Below, piece by piece: positions 15,168 through 23,000 of a stretch of DNA of 25,168 bases. Source of the DNA: Flexistipes sp041694215 (GTDB lineage: Bacteria > Chrysiogenota > Deferribacteres > Deferribacterales > Flexistipitaceae); contig JASMTO010000238.1 of assembly GCA_041694215.1 (NCBI GenBank), positions 1 to 25,168 of the forward strand. The letters are read 5' to 3'. Under the pieces are notes generated by a model that did not search any database, had not been told where the DNA came from, and worked only from the letters and a program-made list of their open reading frames with translations. A program made the translations under genes and the position numbers. How positions within the stretch are numbered: the stretch's first letter is position 1; the number at the start of each line of letters is the position of its first letter.

Positions 15168-15194
15168 GGGAGCCGGGTTATCCGGTTCCCTTTT
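15168..15194 (+). terminator. Intra-operon hairpin with T tract
   Basis: GGGAGCCGG (15168-15176) pairs with CCGGTTCCC (15182-15190), one G-T wobble, loop GTTAT, followed by four T. It lies nine bases after the receptor stop and before the permease. The short T tract suggests partial termination, giving receptor in excess of permease. Confidence 0.65.
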
Positions 15195-15250
15195 AACTGA
15201 ACAATTAGATAAAACAATTGCAATGTCTATAAACGTTTCTGGGGAGAAAG

Positions 15251-17296
15251 ATGACTAAAGTTGATGATCTGCTGGGACAACATAATGAAGGAATTGAAGA
15301 TGCGGGTGAGGTTTTAACATATAAGAGGAGCTTTACCGGATGGCAAAAAAACATAATATACTGGTTTGCCATTATCATGTCTTTGTTTCATCTCTGGGTT
15401 AATACTATAGGTGTAATGCCGGAGATTCAGCGGAATGCAATGCATTTTGGTTTTGTGGTTTTTTTGGGATATTTATTCTATCCCATGAGGAAAAAATGGG
15501 CGGATAAAACATTAGGACTGGATACTGTTTTGGCCGTTTTGGCAATGGCGGTGGCTATATATCTGGTATTGTTTGAAGATGCTCTGCACGCCAGGAATGA
15601 AGTGCCTATACTTCGTGATCTTATATTTGCCGGGGTAGCCGTCATACTTATGCTGGAAATTACAAGAAGAACCACCGGCTGGCTTATTCCTGTTTTAGCA
15701 ATTTTTTTTATCTCTTATGCACTTTTTCTGGGCAAACTGTTTCCTGGGGTTTGGAGTTTTTCTGGAGTAACAATAGAAAGGCTTTTGTACAGGATGTATT
15801 TTGCGCCTGACGGTTTGTTTGGAACCATTGCTACAATTTCCTCCACTTTCGTATTTTTGTTTGTCTTATTTGCTGCGTTTCTCCTAAAATCCGGAGCGGG
15901 TGAATTCATTATAAAACTTGCCGTCTCACTCTTAGGTCACACAACTGGTGGGCCTGCCAAAATTGCAGTGTTTGCCAGTGGATTTATGGGGTCCATCTCA
16001 GGAAGTGCTGTTGCCAATACAGTGGGTACAGGCTCTATAACAATCCCAATGATGAAAAGGATGGGATTTAAACCTCAGTTTGCAGGTGGTGTTGAAGCTG
16101 CTGCAAGTACCGGTGGACAGCTTATGCCGCCTATTATGGGTGCCGGTGCTTTTATTATGGCACAGTGGACGCAGATTTCTTACCTTAAAATTATAGGTGT
16201 AGCGTTTATTCCGGCTGTAATGTATTTCTTAAGTGTGGCATTTTTTATTCATTTAAGAGCTAAAAAACGAGGACTGAAACCTATCCCTAAAGAAGATTTA
16301 CCTAGAGCAAGGGATGTGCTCAAAGAAGGGTGGAATTTTTTTATCCCGATTGCTGTGCTGATGTATTTTTTAATAAAGGGGAATACCCCCACATATGCTG
16401 CTTCAATGGGTATTATTTCTATTGTTGTGGCTAGTTGGTTTAATAAAAATACCCGCATGGGGCCCAAAGATATTCTGGATGCTTTGGCTCTGGGTGCACA
16501 GAATATGGTCAGTACAGGTGTTATTCTTTTATGCTCCGGCATTGTCGTTGGCATTGTGCTTATGGTGGGTATGGGAATCAAATTTTCAATGCTCATTTCT
16601 GCAATAGCAGGCGGAAGCTTGTTTATTACCATAATATTGGTGGCTTTGGCTTCACTTATCCTTGGGATGGGGCTGCCTGTAACTGCTTCATACATTGTGT
16701 TGGCCGTATTGGCTGCCCCTTCTATAGAGATGCTTATGTTAAAGGATCATTTGATTGCTAATTTTGGTTTGACAGCACAACAGGCACTTGATCCTAATAT
16801 TGTGAACAATATGATAGCGCTCATTCCGCAGGAAGTTGCGGAAGGTGCACTACTTGCAGCCCATTTACTGATTTTCTGGTATTCACAAGATGCCAATGTG
16901 ACACCCCCTGTTTGTCTGGCAGCCTATACAGCTTCAGGTATTGCAGGTAGTGATCCTTTAAAAACGGGGCTGGAATCCTGGAAGCTTGCTAAAGGGCTAT
17001 ACCTTATTCCGATAATGTTTATTTACGATCCGGCAATTTTGTTTCAAGGGCCTTTTATAAGAACATTTGAGAATATAATAACAGGAACGATCGGTTTGTT
17101 TGTATTCGCATCATTTTTTGAGGGGTATTATTTCCGTATAATTAACTGGATGGAGCGTATTATTCTTGCTGGGGCGGCTGTAATGCTCTTCTGGCCGGAA
17201 CGCCTGACAAATATAGCAGGCATCGTTCTTGTTGTGTTAATGTGGTTTTACTGCAAAAAATTTAGACCAGAAAAGACAGAAGAAGCCCCCGTATAA
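15251..17296 (+). CDS. TRAP transporter fused DctQ-DctM permease
   Basis: A 681-residue inner-membrane protein combining the small four-helix DctQ part (about residues 30-180) with the large DctM part (about 190-640), the usual form paired with TAXI receptors. Marks in the large part are LLGHTTGGPAKIAVFASGFM, SISGSAVANTVGTGSITIP, GVEAAASTGGQLMPPIMGAG and LILGMGLPVTASYIVLAVL, then DANVTPPVCLAAYTASGIAG; these are the signature loops of the family that couple Na+ or H+ entry to solute uptake. GGGGAG (15241-15246) supports the start. It shares the sigma-54 transcript of the receptor, subject to the hairpin between them. The C-terminus ends in a short charged tail. Confidence 0.93.
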   Translation: MTKVDDLLGQHNEGIEDAGEVLTYKRSFTGWQKNIIYWFAIIMSLFHLWVNTIGVMPEIQRNAMHFGFVVFLGYLFYPMRKKWADKTLGLDTVLAVLAMAVAIYLVLFEDALHARNEVPILRDLIFAGVAVILMLEITRRTTGWLIPVLAIFFISYALFLGKLFPGVWSFSGVTIERLLYRMYFAPDGLFGTIATISSTFVFLFVLFAAFLLKSGAGEFIIKLAVSLLGHTTGGPAKIAVFASGFMGSISGSAVANTVGTGSITIPMMKRMGFKPQFAGGVEAAASTGGQLMPPIMGAGAFIMAQWTQISYLKIIGVAFIPAVMYFLSVAFFIHLRAKKRGLKPIPKEDLPRARDVLKEGWNFFIPIAVLMYFLIKGNTPTYAASMGIISIVVASWFNKNTRMGPKDILDALALGAQNMVSTGVILLCSGIVVGIVLMVGMGIKFSMLISAIAGGSLFITIILVALASLILGMGLPVTASYIVLAVLAAPSIEMLMLKDHLIANFGLTAQQALDPNIVNNMIALIPQEVAEGALLAAHLLIFWYSQDANVTPPVCLAAYTASGIAGSDPLKTGLESWKLAKGLYLIPIMFIYDPAILFQGPFIRTFENIITGTIGLFVFASFFEGYYFRIINWMERIILAGAAVMLFWPERLTNIAGIVLVVLMWFYCKKFRPEKTEEAPV

Positions 17297-17309
17297 AGCG
17301 GGGACTTCT
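17281..17309. terminator. Convergent terminator hairpin (TRAP permease / leuD)
   Basis: AGAAG-C-CCCCG (17281-17291) pairs with CGGGG-A-CTTCT (17299-17309) with one C-A mismatch and loop TATAAAG. It overlaps the last codons of the permease gene and ends three bases before the leuD stop. A TTATTAT tail on the plus strand and a T-rich tail on the minus strand suggest it serves both genes. Confidence 0.6.
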
Positions 17310-17311
17310 TA

Positions 17312-17917
17312 TTATCTTATAAAAGAATAGGGGAGCTCTTTTTCAAATGCACGCACTTTCTCCATATTGGCTAAAAGCTCCGCCAGACTGTCATAGGTGC
17401 CTGCTAAAAAATCTCTTTTTGCATTCTGATTAATTTGAAAGCTGTATGTTTTTTCGGGTGTATAAAGTGTTTCCTTTTCGATATCTATTACAAGCTTAGT
17501 TTCCGGAGACTTTTCCACAAGTGACTTAAGCTTATTTATTTCACTACGACTGAGTGTAATACATACAATGCCCAAGGTTGTGGCGTTGCCGTGAAAAATT
17601 TCTGCAAAACTTTCTGCAATAATAGCATCAATACCGGCTCTCTTTATTGCCTGGGGTGCATGTTCCCGTGAAGAGCCGCAGCCAAAATTTGCTCCGGCAA
17701 TTATAATGTTAGCCCCTTTAAACCGTTCGTCATTAAGTGGGTGCTTTTTTGGTGTGCCATCTGGGTTAAATCTGTCATCGTAAAAAGCATATTCTCCCAA
17801 CCCGTCAAATGTTACGCATCTTAAATACCTTGCCGGAATAATTCTGTCTGTATCAATGTCATCTTGCACAATGGGTACCGCTCTTCCTTCAACCTTGGAA
17901 ATAGGATTTATAGACAT
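17312..17917 (-). CDS. leuD: 3-isopropylmalate dehydratase small subunit
   Basis: A 201-residue subunit that pairs with LeuC to isomerise 2-isopropylmalate to 3-isopropylmalate in leucine synthesis. It begins with ISKVEGRAVPIVQDDIDTDRIIPARYL and has the swivelling-domain signature NFGCGSSREHAPQAIKRAGI (about 77-96), whose serine and arginine bind substrate, followed by IIAESFAEIFHGNATTLGI. The length of about 200 residues is that of the E. coli-type two-subunit enzyme rather than the short 160-170 residue archaeal-like form. Its ribosome binding site AAGGAGG (17924-17930) overlaps the leuC stop codon, so the two genes are tightly coupled. Confidence 0.95.
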   Translation of the reverse strand: MSINPISKVEGRAVPIVQDDIDTDRIIPARYLRCVTFDGLGEYAFYDDRFNPDGTPKKHPLNDERFKGANIIIAGANFGCGSSREHAPQAIKRAGIDAIIAESFAEIFHGNATTLGIVCITLSRSEINKLKSLVEKSPETKLVIDIEKETLYTPEKTYSFQINQNAKRDFLAGTYDSLAELLANMEKVRAFEKELPYSFIR

Positions 17918-17928
17918 TTAAAACCTCC

Positions 17929-19317
17929 TTATAAGTCAAATACTTTTCTTGCATCTGAAATTTTACCTGTTACAGCGGCTGCAGCTGCCATAACAGAGCT
18001 CATGAGTACGGTTCTACCGGATGATGAACCCTGACGCCCTTTGAAATTTCTGTTTGATGTGGAAGCACAAAGCTGATCACCCTTCAGCTTATCTGGATTC
18101 ATTGCGAGGCACATGGAACATCCAGGCTTTCGCCACTGGAAACCGGCTTCTATAAAAATCTTATCTATTCCTTCTTTTTCAGCCTGCTTCATGACAGAAT
18201 ACGAGCCGGGCACCGCTAAAGCAATTATTCCTGGACTGACTTTTTTCCCTTTTAACACGCGCGCAGCTTCTCTGAAATCTTCAAGGCGCCCGTTTGTGCA
18301 GCTGCCGATAAAAACAACATCGACCTTTGTGCCTTCGATAGGTTTTCCAGCTTCTAGCTTCATGTACTCCAGAGCCTCTTTTTCACTTTCGGATGTGGGT
18401 ATCGGGATATTTTCATCAATTCCTATGCATTGGGCAGGATTGATCCCCCACGTTACAGTGGGTTTGATTTGTAAAGCATCAATTGTTATCACATCATCAT
18501 AATCTGCATCGCTATCAGATTTTATACTTTCCCAATAGGCTATCATTTTATCCCATTGTTCATTTTTGGGAGCGTAAGGTTTATCTTTAAGGTACTCATA
18601 CGTTTTTTCATCCGGGTTTATGTACCCCACCCTTGCTCCACCTTCTATCGCCATGTTGCAAATTGTCATCCGCCCTTCCATCGAAAGGGAGTCAATTACA
18701 GGACCGCCGAATTCATATGCATACCCTAGCCCCCCATTTACCCCTAATTTTCTTATTATGTGAAGGATCACATCTTTGGCGTAAACGCCTTTTTCTAATT
18801 CACCGGTTACCTCTATCCTGCGGACGTTAAAGGGGCTCATGGCAACTGTTTGGGTGGCTAAGACATCTCTGACTTGGCTTGTGCCAATACCAAAAGCTAT
18901 TGCCCCAAATGCACCGTGTGTAGCAGTATGGGAATCGCCGCAAGCAATAGTAATACCTGGTTGCGTCAAACCCATTTCAGGACCCACAATGTGAACTACT
19001 CCCTGCTCTCCACTTTGGGGGCTGAAAAACGTTATCTCGTGTTTTTTTGTGTTATTTTCGATGGCTTTCATCATTTCCTCAGCTATTTCGTCCTGAAAAG
19101 GCCTTTGGATATCATCTGTTGGGATAATATGATCACATGTGGCAAACGTTCTCTCCGGATATGCCACATGCAGCCCAAGCTCATCAAGCATTGCAAAAGC
19201 CTGCGGACTGGTAACCTCATGTATTAAATGCAGGCCAATGAAAAGTTGATATTTTCCCCCTTTCAGCTCGGCCACAACGTGCCTGTCAAAAACCTTCTGG
19301 AATAATGTTTTTCCCAT
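17929..19317 (-). CDS. leuC: 3-isopropylmalate dehydratase large subunit
   Basis: A 462-residue aconitase-superfamily protein. The 4Fe-4S cluster ligands are Cys340 in GSCTNGR and Cys400 and Cys403 in KPGCSMCLAMNPDKL. Other marks are KVFDRHVV at the start, LIHEVTSPQAF, ACGDSHTATHGAFGAIAFGIGTSQV (about 125-149) and STSNRNFKGRQG. Length matches the E. coli-type LeuC. An AGAGGTG box precedes ATG 19317. It is the first gene of a leuC-leuD unit that diverges from groES and probably starts at the promoter at 19349-19377. leuA and leuB are not in the window. The leader of about 25 bases is too short for a leader peptide attenuator. Confidence 0.96.
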   Translation of the reverse strand: MGKTLFQKVFDRHVVAELKGGKYQLFIGLHLIHEVTSPQAFAMLDELGLHVAYPERTFATCDHIIPTDDIQRPFQDEIAEEMMKAIENNTKKHEITFFSPQSGEQGVVHIVGPEMGLTQPGITIACGDSHTATHGAFGAIAFGIGTSQVRDVLATQTVAMSPFNVRRIEVTGELEKGVYAKDVILHIIRKLGVNGGLGYAYEFGGPVIDSLSMEGRMTICNMAIEGGARVGYINPDEKTYEYLKDKPYAPKNEQWDKMIAYWESIKSDSDADYDDVITIDALQIKPTVTWGINPAQCIGIDENIPIPTSESEKEALEYMKLEAGKPIEGTKVDVVFIGSCTNGRLEDFREAARVLKGKKVSPGIIALAVPGSYSVMKQAEKEGIDKIFIEAGFQWRKPGCSMCLAMNPDKLKGDQLCASTSNRNFKGRQGSSSGRTVLMSSVMAAAAAVTGKISDARKVFDL

Positions 19318-19348
19318 TTATGCACCTCTATTTAATCTGTTTGCAGTG

Positions 19349-19377
19349 AATATATATAGATTTTCGTTTTTTTTCAA
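19349..19377 (-). promoter_or_regulatory. Probable leuCD promoter
   Basis: On the minus strand TTGAAA (19377-19372) is followed after 17 bases by TATATT (19354-19349), a good sigma-70 type pair. The transcript would begin about 25 bases before the leuC start. No operator is evident. Confidence 0.5.
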
Positions 19378-19441
19378 ATAAAAGTTTAGTATTACAAAAA
19401 AAATTCAACGAAACAAAAATAAAAATTTTTAAAATTTCCTC

Positions 19442-19469
19442 TTGATTTTTTTTGCATGATTTATATAAA
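19442..19469 (+). promoter_or_regulatory. Probable groESL promoter
   Basis: TTGATT (19442-19447) and TATAAA (19464-19469), 16 bases apart, lie directly upstream of the CIRCE operator, which would then cover the transcription start region, the normal arrangement for HrcA repression. Confidence 0.6.
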
Positions 19470-19480
19470 TATAAAAGCTG

Positions 19481-19507
19481 TTAGCACTCGTTAGAGGTGA
19501 CTGCTAA
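19481..19507. promoter_or_regulatory. CIRCE operator (HrcA site)
   Basis: TTAGCACTC (19481-19489), a 9-base spacer, then GACTGCTAA (19499-19507). The consensus right arm is GAGTGCTAA, so there is a single mismatch (C for G at the third position). CIRCE is the binding site of the heat-shock repressor HrcA; hrcA itself is not in the window. Confidence 0.92.
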
Positions 19508-19540
19508 TATAATAAAATACAAAACAACAAGGAGGTAGAA

Positions 19541-19831
19541 ATGGCCAACATTAAACCGCTCCACGACAGAGTTTTGGTAAAGCGTGTGGAAGCAGAAGAA
19601 AAGACTGCATCTGGTATCATTATCCCGGACAGCGCTAAGGAAAAACCACAAGAAGGTGAAGTAATTGCGGTGGGACCTGGTAAAGTGCTTGATAATGGTA
19701 CAAAGGTAGAGCTTGCGGTAAAAGCTGGGGACAAAGTGTTGTTCAGTAAGTATGCTGGAACGGAAATTTCATTGGATGATGAAGAGTATCTGATAATGAG
19801 AGAAGATGATATTTTAGGAATTATTCAGTAA
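19541..19831 (+). CDS. groES: Co-chaperonin GroES
   Basis: A 96-residue co-chaperonin, normal length. It begins MANIKPLHDRVLVKRVEAEE, contains the mobile loop EKTASGIIIPDSAKEKPQEG (about 19-38) that docks on GroEL, and continues with VGPGKVLDNG and KAGDKVLFSKYAGTEI. AAGGAGGT precedes the start. It is the first gene of the heat-shock unit, preceded by a promoter and a CIRCE element and followed 15 bases later by groEL. It caps the folding chamber in an ATP-dependent way. Confidence 0.98.
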   Translation: MANIKPLHDRVLVKRVEAEEKTASGIIIPDSAKEKPQEGEVIAVGPGKVLDNGTKVELAVKAGDKVLFSKYAGTEISLDDEEYLIMREDDILGIIQ

Positions 19832-19846
19832 ATTGGAGGTGAAAAG

Positions 19847-21490
19847 ATGGCAAAAGCAATTACATTTAGCGAAGAAGCAAGACAGGCAATTTTAAGAGGT
19901 GTGGATAAACTGGCGAATGCAGTTAAAGTCACATTAGGACCTAAGGGTAGAAATGTTTTGATAGAGAAAAAGTTTGGTGCACCTACAGTAACGAAAGATG
20001 GTGTTACCGTTGCTAAGGAAATCGAGCTGGAAGATGCTCTGGAGAATCTCGGTGCACAAATGGTTAAAGAGGTAGCTTCCAAGACAAGTGATGTTGCCGG
20101 TGATGGTACTACTACTGCTACCGTTTTGGCACAGGCTTTATATAAAGAAGGGATGAAGAATGTTGTTGCCGGTGCTAACCCGATGGAGCTTAAAAGAGGT
20201 GTTGAAAAAGCGGTAGAAAAAGTTGTTGATAAGCTTGCTAGTATATCCAAGACAATTTCTGACAAGAAAGAGATAGCCCAAGTAGGTACTATCTCTGCAA
20301 ATAATGATTCCGAAATTGGTGAAATTATTGCAGATGCAATGGATAGAGTTGGTAAAGACGGTGTTATCACAATAGAAGAAAATAAATCAACAGATACAGT
20401 ATTAGAAGTGGTTGAAGGGATGCAGTTTGACCGCGGTTATCTTTCCCCTTATTTTGTAACCGATACTGAAAGTATGGAAGCTTCTTTTGAAAATGCATAT
20501 ATTCTTATTTATGACAAGAAAATATCAAATATGAAGGATCTTCTCCCTCTACTTGAGCAGGTTGCCAAGCAAAACGCTCCGTTTGTTATAATAGCAGAAG
20601 ATATTGAAGGCGAGGCTTTGGCCACACTTGTTGTTAACAAACTCAGGGGTACACTAAATTGTGCTGCAGTTAAAGCTCCGGGCTTTGGCGATAGAAGAAA
20701 AGAGATGCTTAAAGATATTGCTGTTTTGACCGGTGGACAGGTTATCAGTGAGGATATTGGTCTAAAACTTGAGACTGCACAGCTGAGCGATCTTGGTAAA
20801 GCCAAGAAAATCACAATTGATAAGGAAAACACAACTATTGTTGAAGGTGACGGTAAAACAGAAGACATCCAAGCGCGTGTAAATCAGATCAAAAAACAGA
20901 TCGAAGATACCACAAGTGATTACGACAGAGAAAAACTTCAGGAAAGACTTGCCAAACTTGTTGGCGGTGTTGCTGTAATTAAGGTTGGAGCTGCTACCGA
21001 AACAGAAATGAAAGAGAAGAAAGCAAGGGTTGAAGATGCTTTGAACGCTACAAAAGCAGCTGTTGAAGAAGGTATTGTTGCTGGTGGAGGAGTAGCCCTT
21101 GTAAGAGCAATGAAAGTTCTTGATGATCTTAACCTTGAAGGTGATGAGCAGATAGGTGTAGATTTAATTAAGAAGTCTCTGGTGTATCCTTTGAGGCAGA
21201 TTGCTGAAAATGCAGGATACGAAGGCTCTATTGTTGTCAACAAAATTAAAGAAGCCAAAGATGATAACTATGGATTTAACGCTGCTACAGAAACGTATAT
21301 GGACTTAATTGAAGCTGGTGTTATTGATCCTACAAAAGTAACCCGAAGTGCTTTGCAGAATGCTGCTTCTGTTGCCAGCCTCATGCTAACCACTGAGGCA
21401 ATGATAACTGAAATTCCTGAAAAGGAAGATAATAAAGGTGGCAATGCTCCTGATATGGGCGGAATGGGAGGAATGGGCGGCATGATGTAA
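19847..21490 (+). CDS. groEL: Chaperonin GroEL
   Basis: A 547-residue type I chaperonin. The equatorial ATP site shows VTLGPKGRNVLI and DGTTTATVLAQ (around residue 87), the apical domain has FDRGYLSPYFVT and KAPGFGDRRKEML, and the second equatorial half has GGVAVIKVGA and EGIVAGGGVALVRA. The C-terminal tail is a GGM repeat, as in most Gram-negative bacteria. GGAGGTG lies just upstream (19835-19841). It shares the CIRCE-controlled transcript with groES and ends at a strong terminator. It forms a double seven-member ring that folds cytoplasmic proteins. Long open frames on the opposite strand are products of codon bias. Confidence 0.99.
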   Translation: MAKAITFSEEARQAILRGVDKLANAVKVTLGPKGRNVLIEKKFGAPTVTKDGVTVAKEIELEDALENLGAQMVKEVASKTSDVAGDGTTTATVLAQALYKEGMKNVVAGANPMELKRGVEKAVEKVVDKLASISKTISDKKEIAQVGTISANNDSEIGEIIADAMDRVGKDGVITIEENKSTDTVLEVVEGMQFDRGYLSPYFVTDTESMEASFENAYILIYDKKISNMKDLLPLLEQVAKQNAPFVIIAEDIEGEALATLVVNKLRGTLNCAAVKAPGFGDRRKEMLKDIAVLTGGQVISEDIGLKLETAQLSDLGKAKKITIDKENTTIVEGDGKTEDIQARVNQIKKQIEDTTSDYDREKLQERLAKLVGGVAVIKVGAATETEMKEKKARVEDALNATKAAVEEGIVAGGGVALVRAMKVLDDLNLEGDEQIGVDLIKKSLVYPLRQIAENAGYEGSIVVNKIKEAKDDNYGFNAATETYMDLIEAGVIDPTKVTRSALQNAASVASLMLTTEAMITEIPEKEDNKGGNAPDMGGMGGMGGMM

Positions 21491-21515
21491 GCCGCTTCTT
21501 CCCGTAAATAAAATG

Positions 21516-21542
21516 AAAGCCGGCGAATATGCCGGCTTTTTT
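21516..21542 (+). terminator. groEL terminator
   Basis: AAAGCCGGC, loop GAATAT, GCCGGC and a run of six T (21537-21542), 26 bases after the groEL stop: a classic intrinsic terminator. The last T residues overlap the stop codon of the minus-strand small gene, and the hairpin may act for both. Confidence 0.92.
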
Positions 21543-21720
21543 ATGGTTTATAAGCAATTAGTTGTTTTACTAAGACCAAAGGTTTGATGTTTTTAAGTTT
21601 TAATGCAATTAGGCATACACTTTCATCTAATTTTCTAAAGAATATTGTTAATAAGAGATCCCCGATGGAGACTAATAAAAGACTGGCTGTAACAGTCATG
21701 ACTAAAAAAAGTATTTCCAT
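21541..21720 (-). CDS. Small hydrophobic protein, 59 aa, unknown
   Basis: An open frame of 59 codons with a perfect AAGGAG six bases before its ATG. The first 28 residues (MEILFLVMTV, TASLLLVSIG, DLLLTIFF) form a continuous hydrophobic helix, followed by RKLDES and a basic, amphipathic tail (LKNIKPLVLVKQLIAYKP). I do not recognise a family. It could be a single-span membrane peptide. It lies 155 bases downstream of the HIT gene on the same strand and ends in the groEL terminator. A conventional ribosome binding site and sensible topology support it, but its length leaves doubt. Confidence 0.5.
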   Translation of the reverse strand: MEILFLVMTVTASLLLVSIGDLLLTIFFRKLDESVCLIALKLKNIKPLVLVKQLIAYKP

Positions 21721-21875
21721 AACGAACTCCTTATAAAGGTATGATCGACAGGGAAAGTAAAAAATTTAGTTAAAAATAAAAGCTTATAAATCAAACTAAA
21801 TGCTGGCATATGCCGACTAAATTGCTGTATGATTGATTCCTATTCACACGTTTTCGCAAATGTTACCTATAAAAT

Positions 21876-22292
21876 TTACCTGTTGAGAATATCGGCAATA
21901 CGTTTTGCAAATTTACACATATCATCATCTGAGGCGTATTTTTTCTTCTGAATTGAGAATTTTATATTGTCATCCTTATATCTTGGGATTATATGCAGAT
22001 GAGAATGGAAAATTTCTTGACCACCTGCCTCTTCAACATTCTGAATGATATTCAAACCATCGCATTTAAGGGCTTCTTTGATTCCTTTTGCAATTTTTTG
22101 AGCAACCGGATATGTTTTTTCCCCAATGTCTTCTGGAGCATCCAGAATATTCCTGAAGTGCCGTTTGGGAATTAATAGTGTGTGGCCAAAATTTACCGGA
22201 TATATATCAAGTATTGCCACAAAATTTTCATCTTCATAAATCCTGTGACAAGGGGCTGCGCCTTCAATTATTTTACAAAAAAGACATTCCAT
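21876..22292 (-). CDS. HIT family protein (histidine triad hydrolase)
   Basis: A 138-residue member of the HIT superfamily, likely a nucleoside phosphoramidate or dinucleotide hydrolase. The active site is HSHLHIIPR with the triad His96, His98 and His100 (the last being the usual nucleophile position in HxHxH). CLFCKIIEG (3-11) is the standard N-terminus with the CxxC pair seen in zinc-binding HIT proteins, and DIYPVNFGHTLLIPKRH (29-45) is typical. AGGAGGA precedes the start. It is divergent from the HAD gene. The exact substrate cannot be read from sequence. Confidence 0.93.
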   Translation of the reverse strand: MECLFCKIIEGAAPCHRIYEDENFVAILDIYPVNFGHTLLIPKRHFRNILDAPEDIGEKTYPVAQKIAKGIKEALKCDGLNIIQNVEEAGGQEIFHSHLHIIPRYKDDNIKFSIQKKKYASDDDMCKFAKRIADILNR

Positions 22293-22314
22293 CGAGATTC
22301 CTCCTATTAGTTAA

Positions 22315-22343
22315 TTGACAGTAGGTACATTATAAATTAGTAT
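22315..22343 (+). promoter_or_regulatory. Probable promoter of the HAD operon
   Basis: TTGACA (22315-22320), 17 bases, TAGTAT (22338-22343). Transcription would start near 22350, about 24 bases before the HAD gene start. No repeat or operator is obvious within the leader. Confidence 0.55.
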
Positions 22344-22373
22344 TAACCAAAATGTAGAAAAAGTAAAGAGTCT

Positions 22374-22997
22374 ATGAGAAATTATATATTTGACCTGGAT
22401 AATACGCTGTATCCACCTAACACAGGAATTATGGAAATGATTAACGAGCGTATCAACAGGTTTATGATTGAGAAAGTGGGAGTTTTGGAAGAGGAAGTTG
22501 ATAATCTAAGAGAGGATTATCGGAAATACTACGGTGTTACCCTTAAAGGTCTCATGGTTAATTATAAGGTTGACCCTTCGGATTACCTCGAATATGTTCA
22601 TGATCTTGAATATAACAAATACATAAAAAGTGATAAAAAACTGCGTAAAATACTTGAAGGGATTAATGGATATTGTGCTGTTTTTACAAATAGTTCAAAA
22701 TCTCATGCAGTGAATGTATTAAATACATTGGGCGTAAGAGACTGTTTTTCAGATATTTTTTCTATTGAAGATGTCGAATATAATCCAAAACCCCATAAAG
22801 AAAGCTATTGCCGACTTATTGATATTGCAGGGATTAATCCCTCAGATTCGATTTTTTTTGAAGATATGCATGTGAATTTAAAATCAGCCCAAACTATTGG
22901 ATTTAAAACAGCCCTTGTCTGGGGCGAGTACGATGGTCAGTTCGATTATTACTTTTCTTCTATTTATGATATTGTTAACCTACATCACCAGGTATGA
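22374..22997 (+). CDS. HAD-family phosphatase (pyrimidine 5'-nucleotidase-like)
   Basis: A 207-residue haloacid dehalogenase superfamily hydrolase. Motif I is FDLDNTLYPP (6-15) with nucleophile Asp7 and acid/base Asp9; motif II is AVFTNSSKSHA; the motif III lysine lies in NPKPHKESY; motif IV is FFEDMHVNLKSA. The helical cap after motif I (MEMINERINRFMIEKVG) and the NTLYPP start match the pyrimidine 5'-nucleotidase-type subfamily. It has a weak ribosome binding site (AAAGAG). It is followed three bases after its stop by a degenerate-kinase gene, and the three genes 22374-23941 look like one operon. A role linked to the signalling genes is possible but not shown. Confidence 0.85.
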   Translation: MRNYIFDLDNTLYPPNTGIMEMINERINRFMIEKVGVLEEEVDNLREDYRKYYGVTLKGLMVNYKVDPSDYLEYVHDLEYNKYIKSDKKLRKILEGINGYCAVFTNSSKSHAVNVLNTLGVRDCFSDIFSIEDVEYNPKPHKESYCRLIDIAGINPSDSIFFEDMHVNLKSAQTIGFKTALVWGEYDGQFDYYFSSIYDIVNLHHQV

Positions 22998-23000
22998 TTG

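Noticed and set aside
16249..16761. Frames overlapping the TRAP permease on both strands
   Set aside because: They lie fully within the permease, have odd composition and no start signals.
19825..21483. Long open frames antisense to groEL (19825-20370, 20509-20868, 20938-21258, 21268-21483)
   Set aside because: They are serine/leucine-rich mirror frames of a certain gene, without ribosome binding sites or domains.
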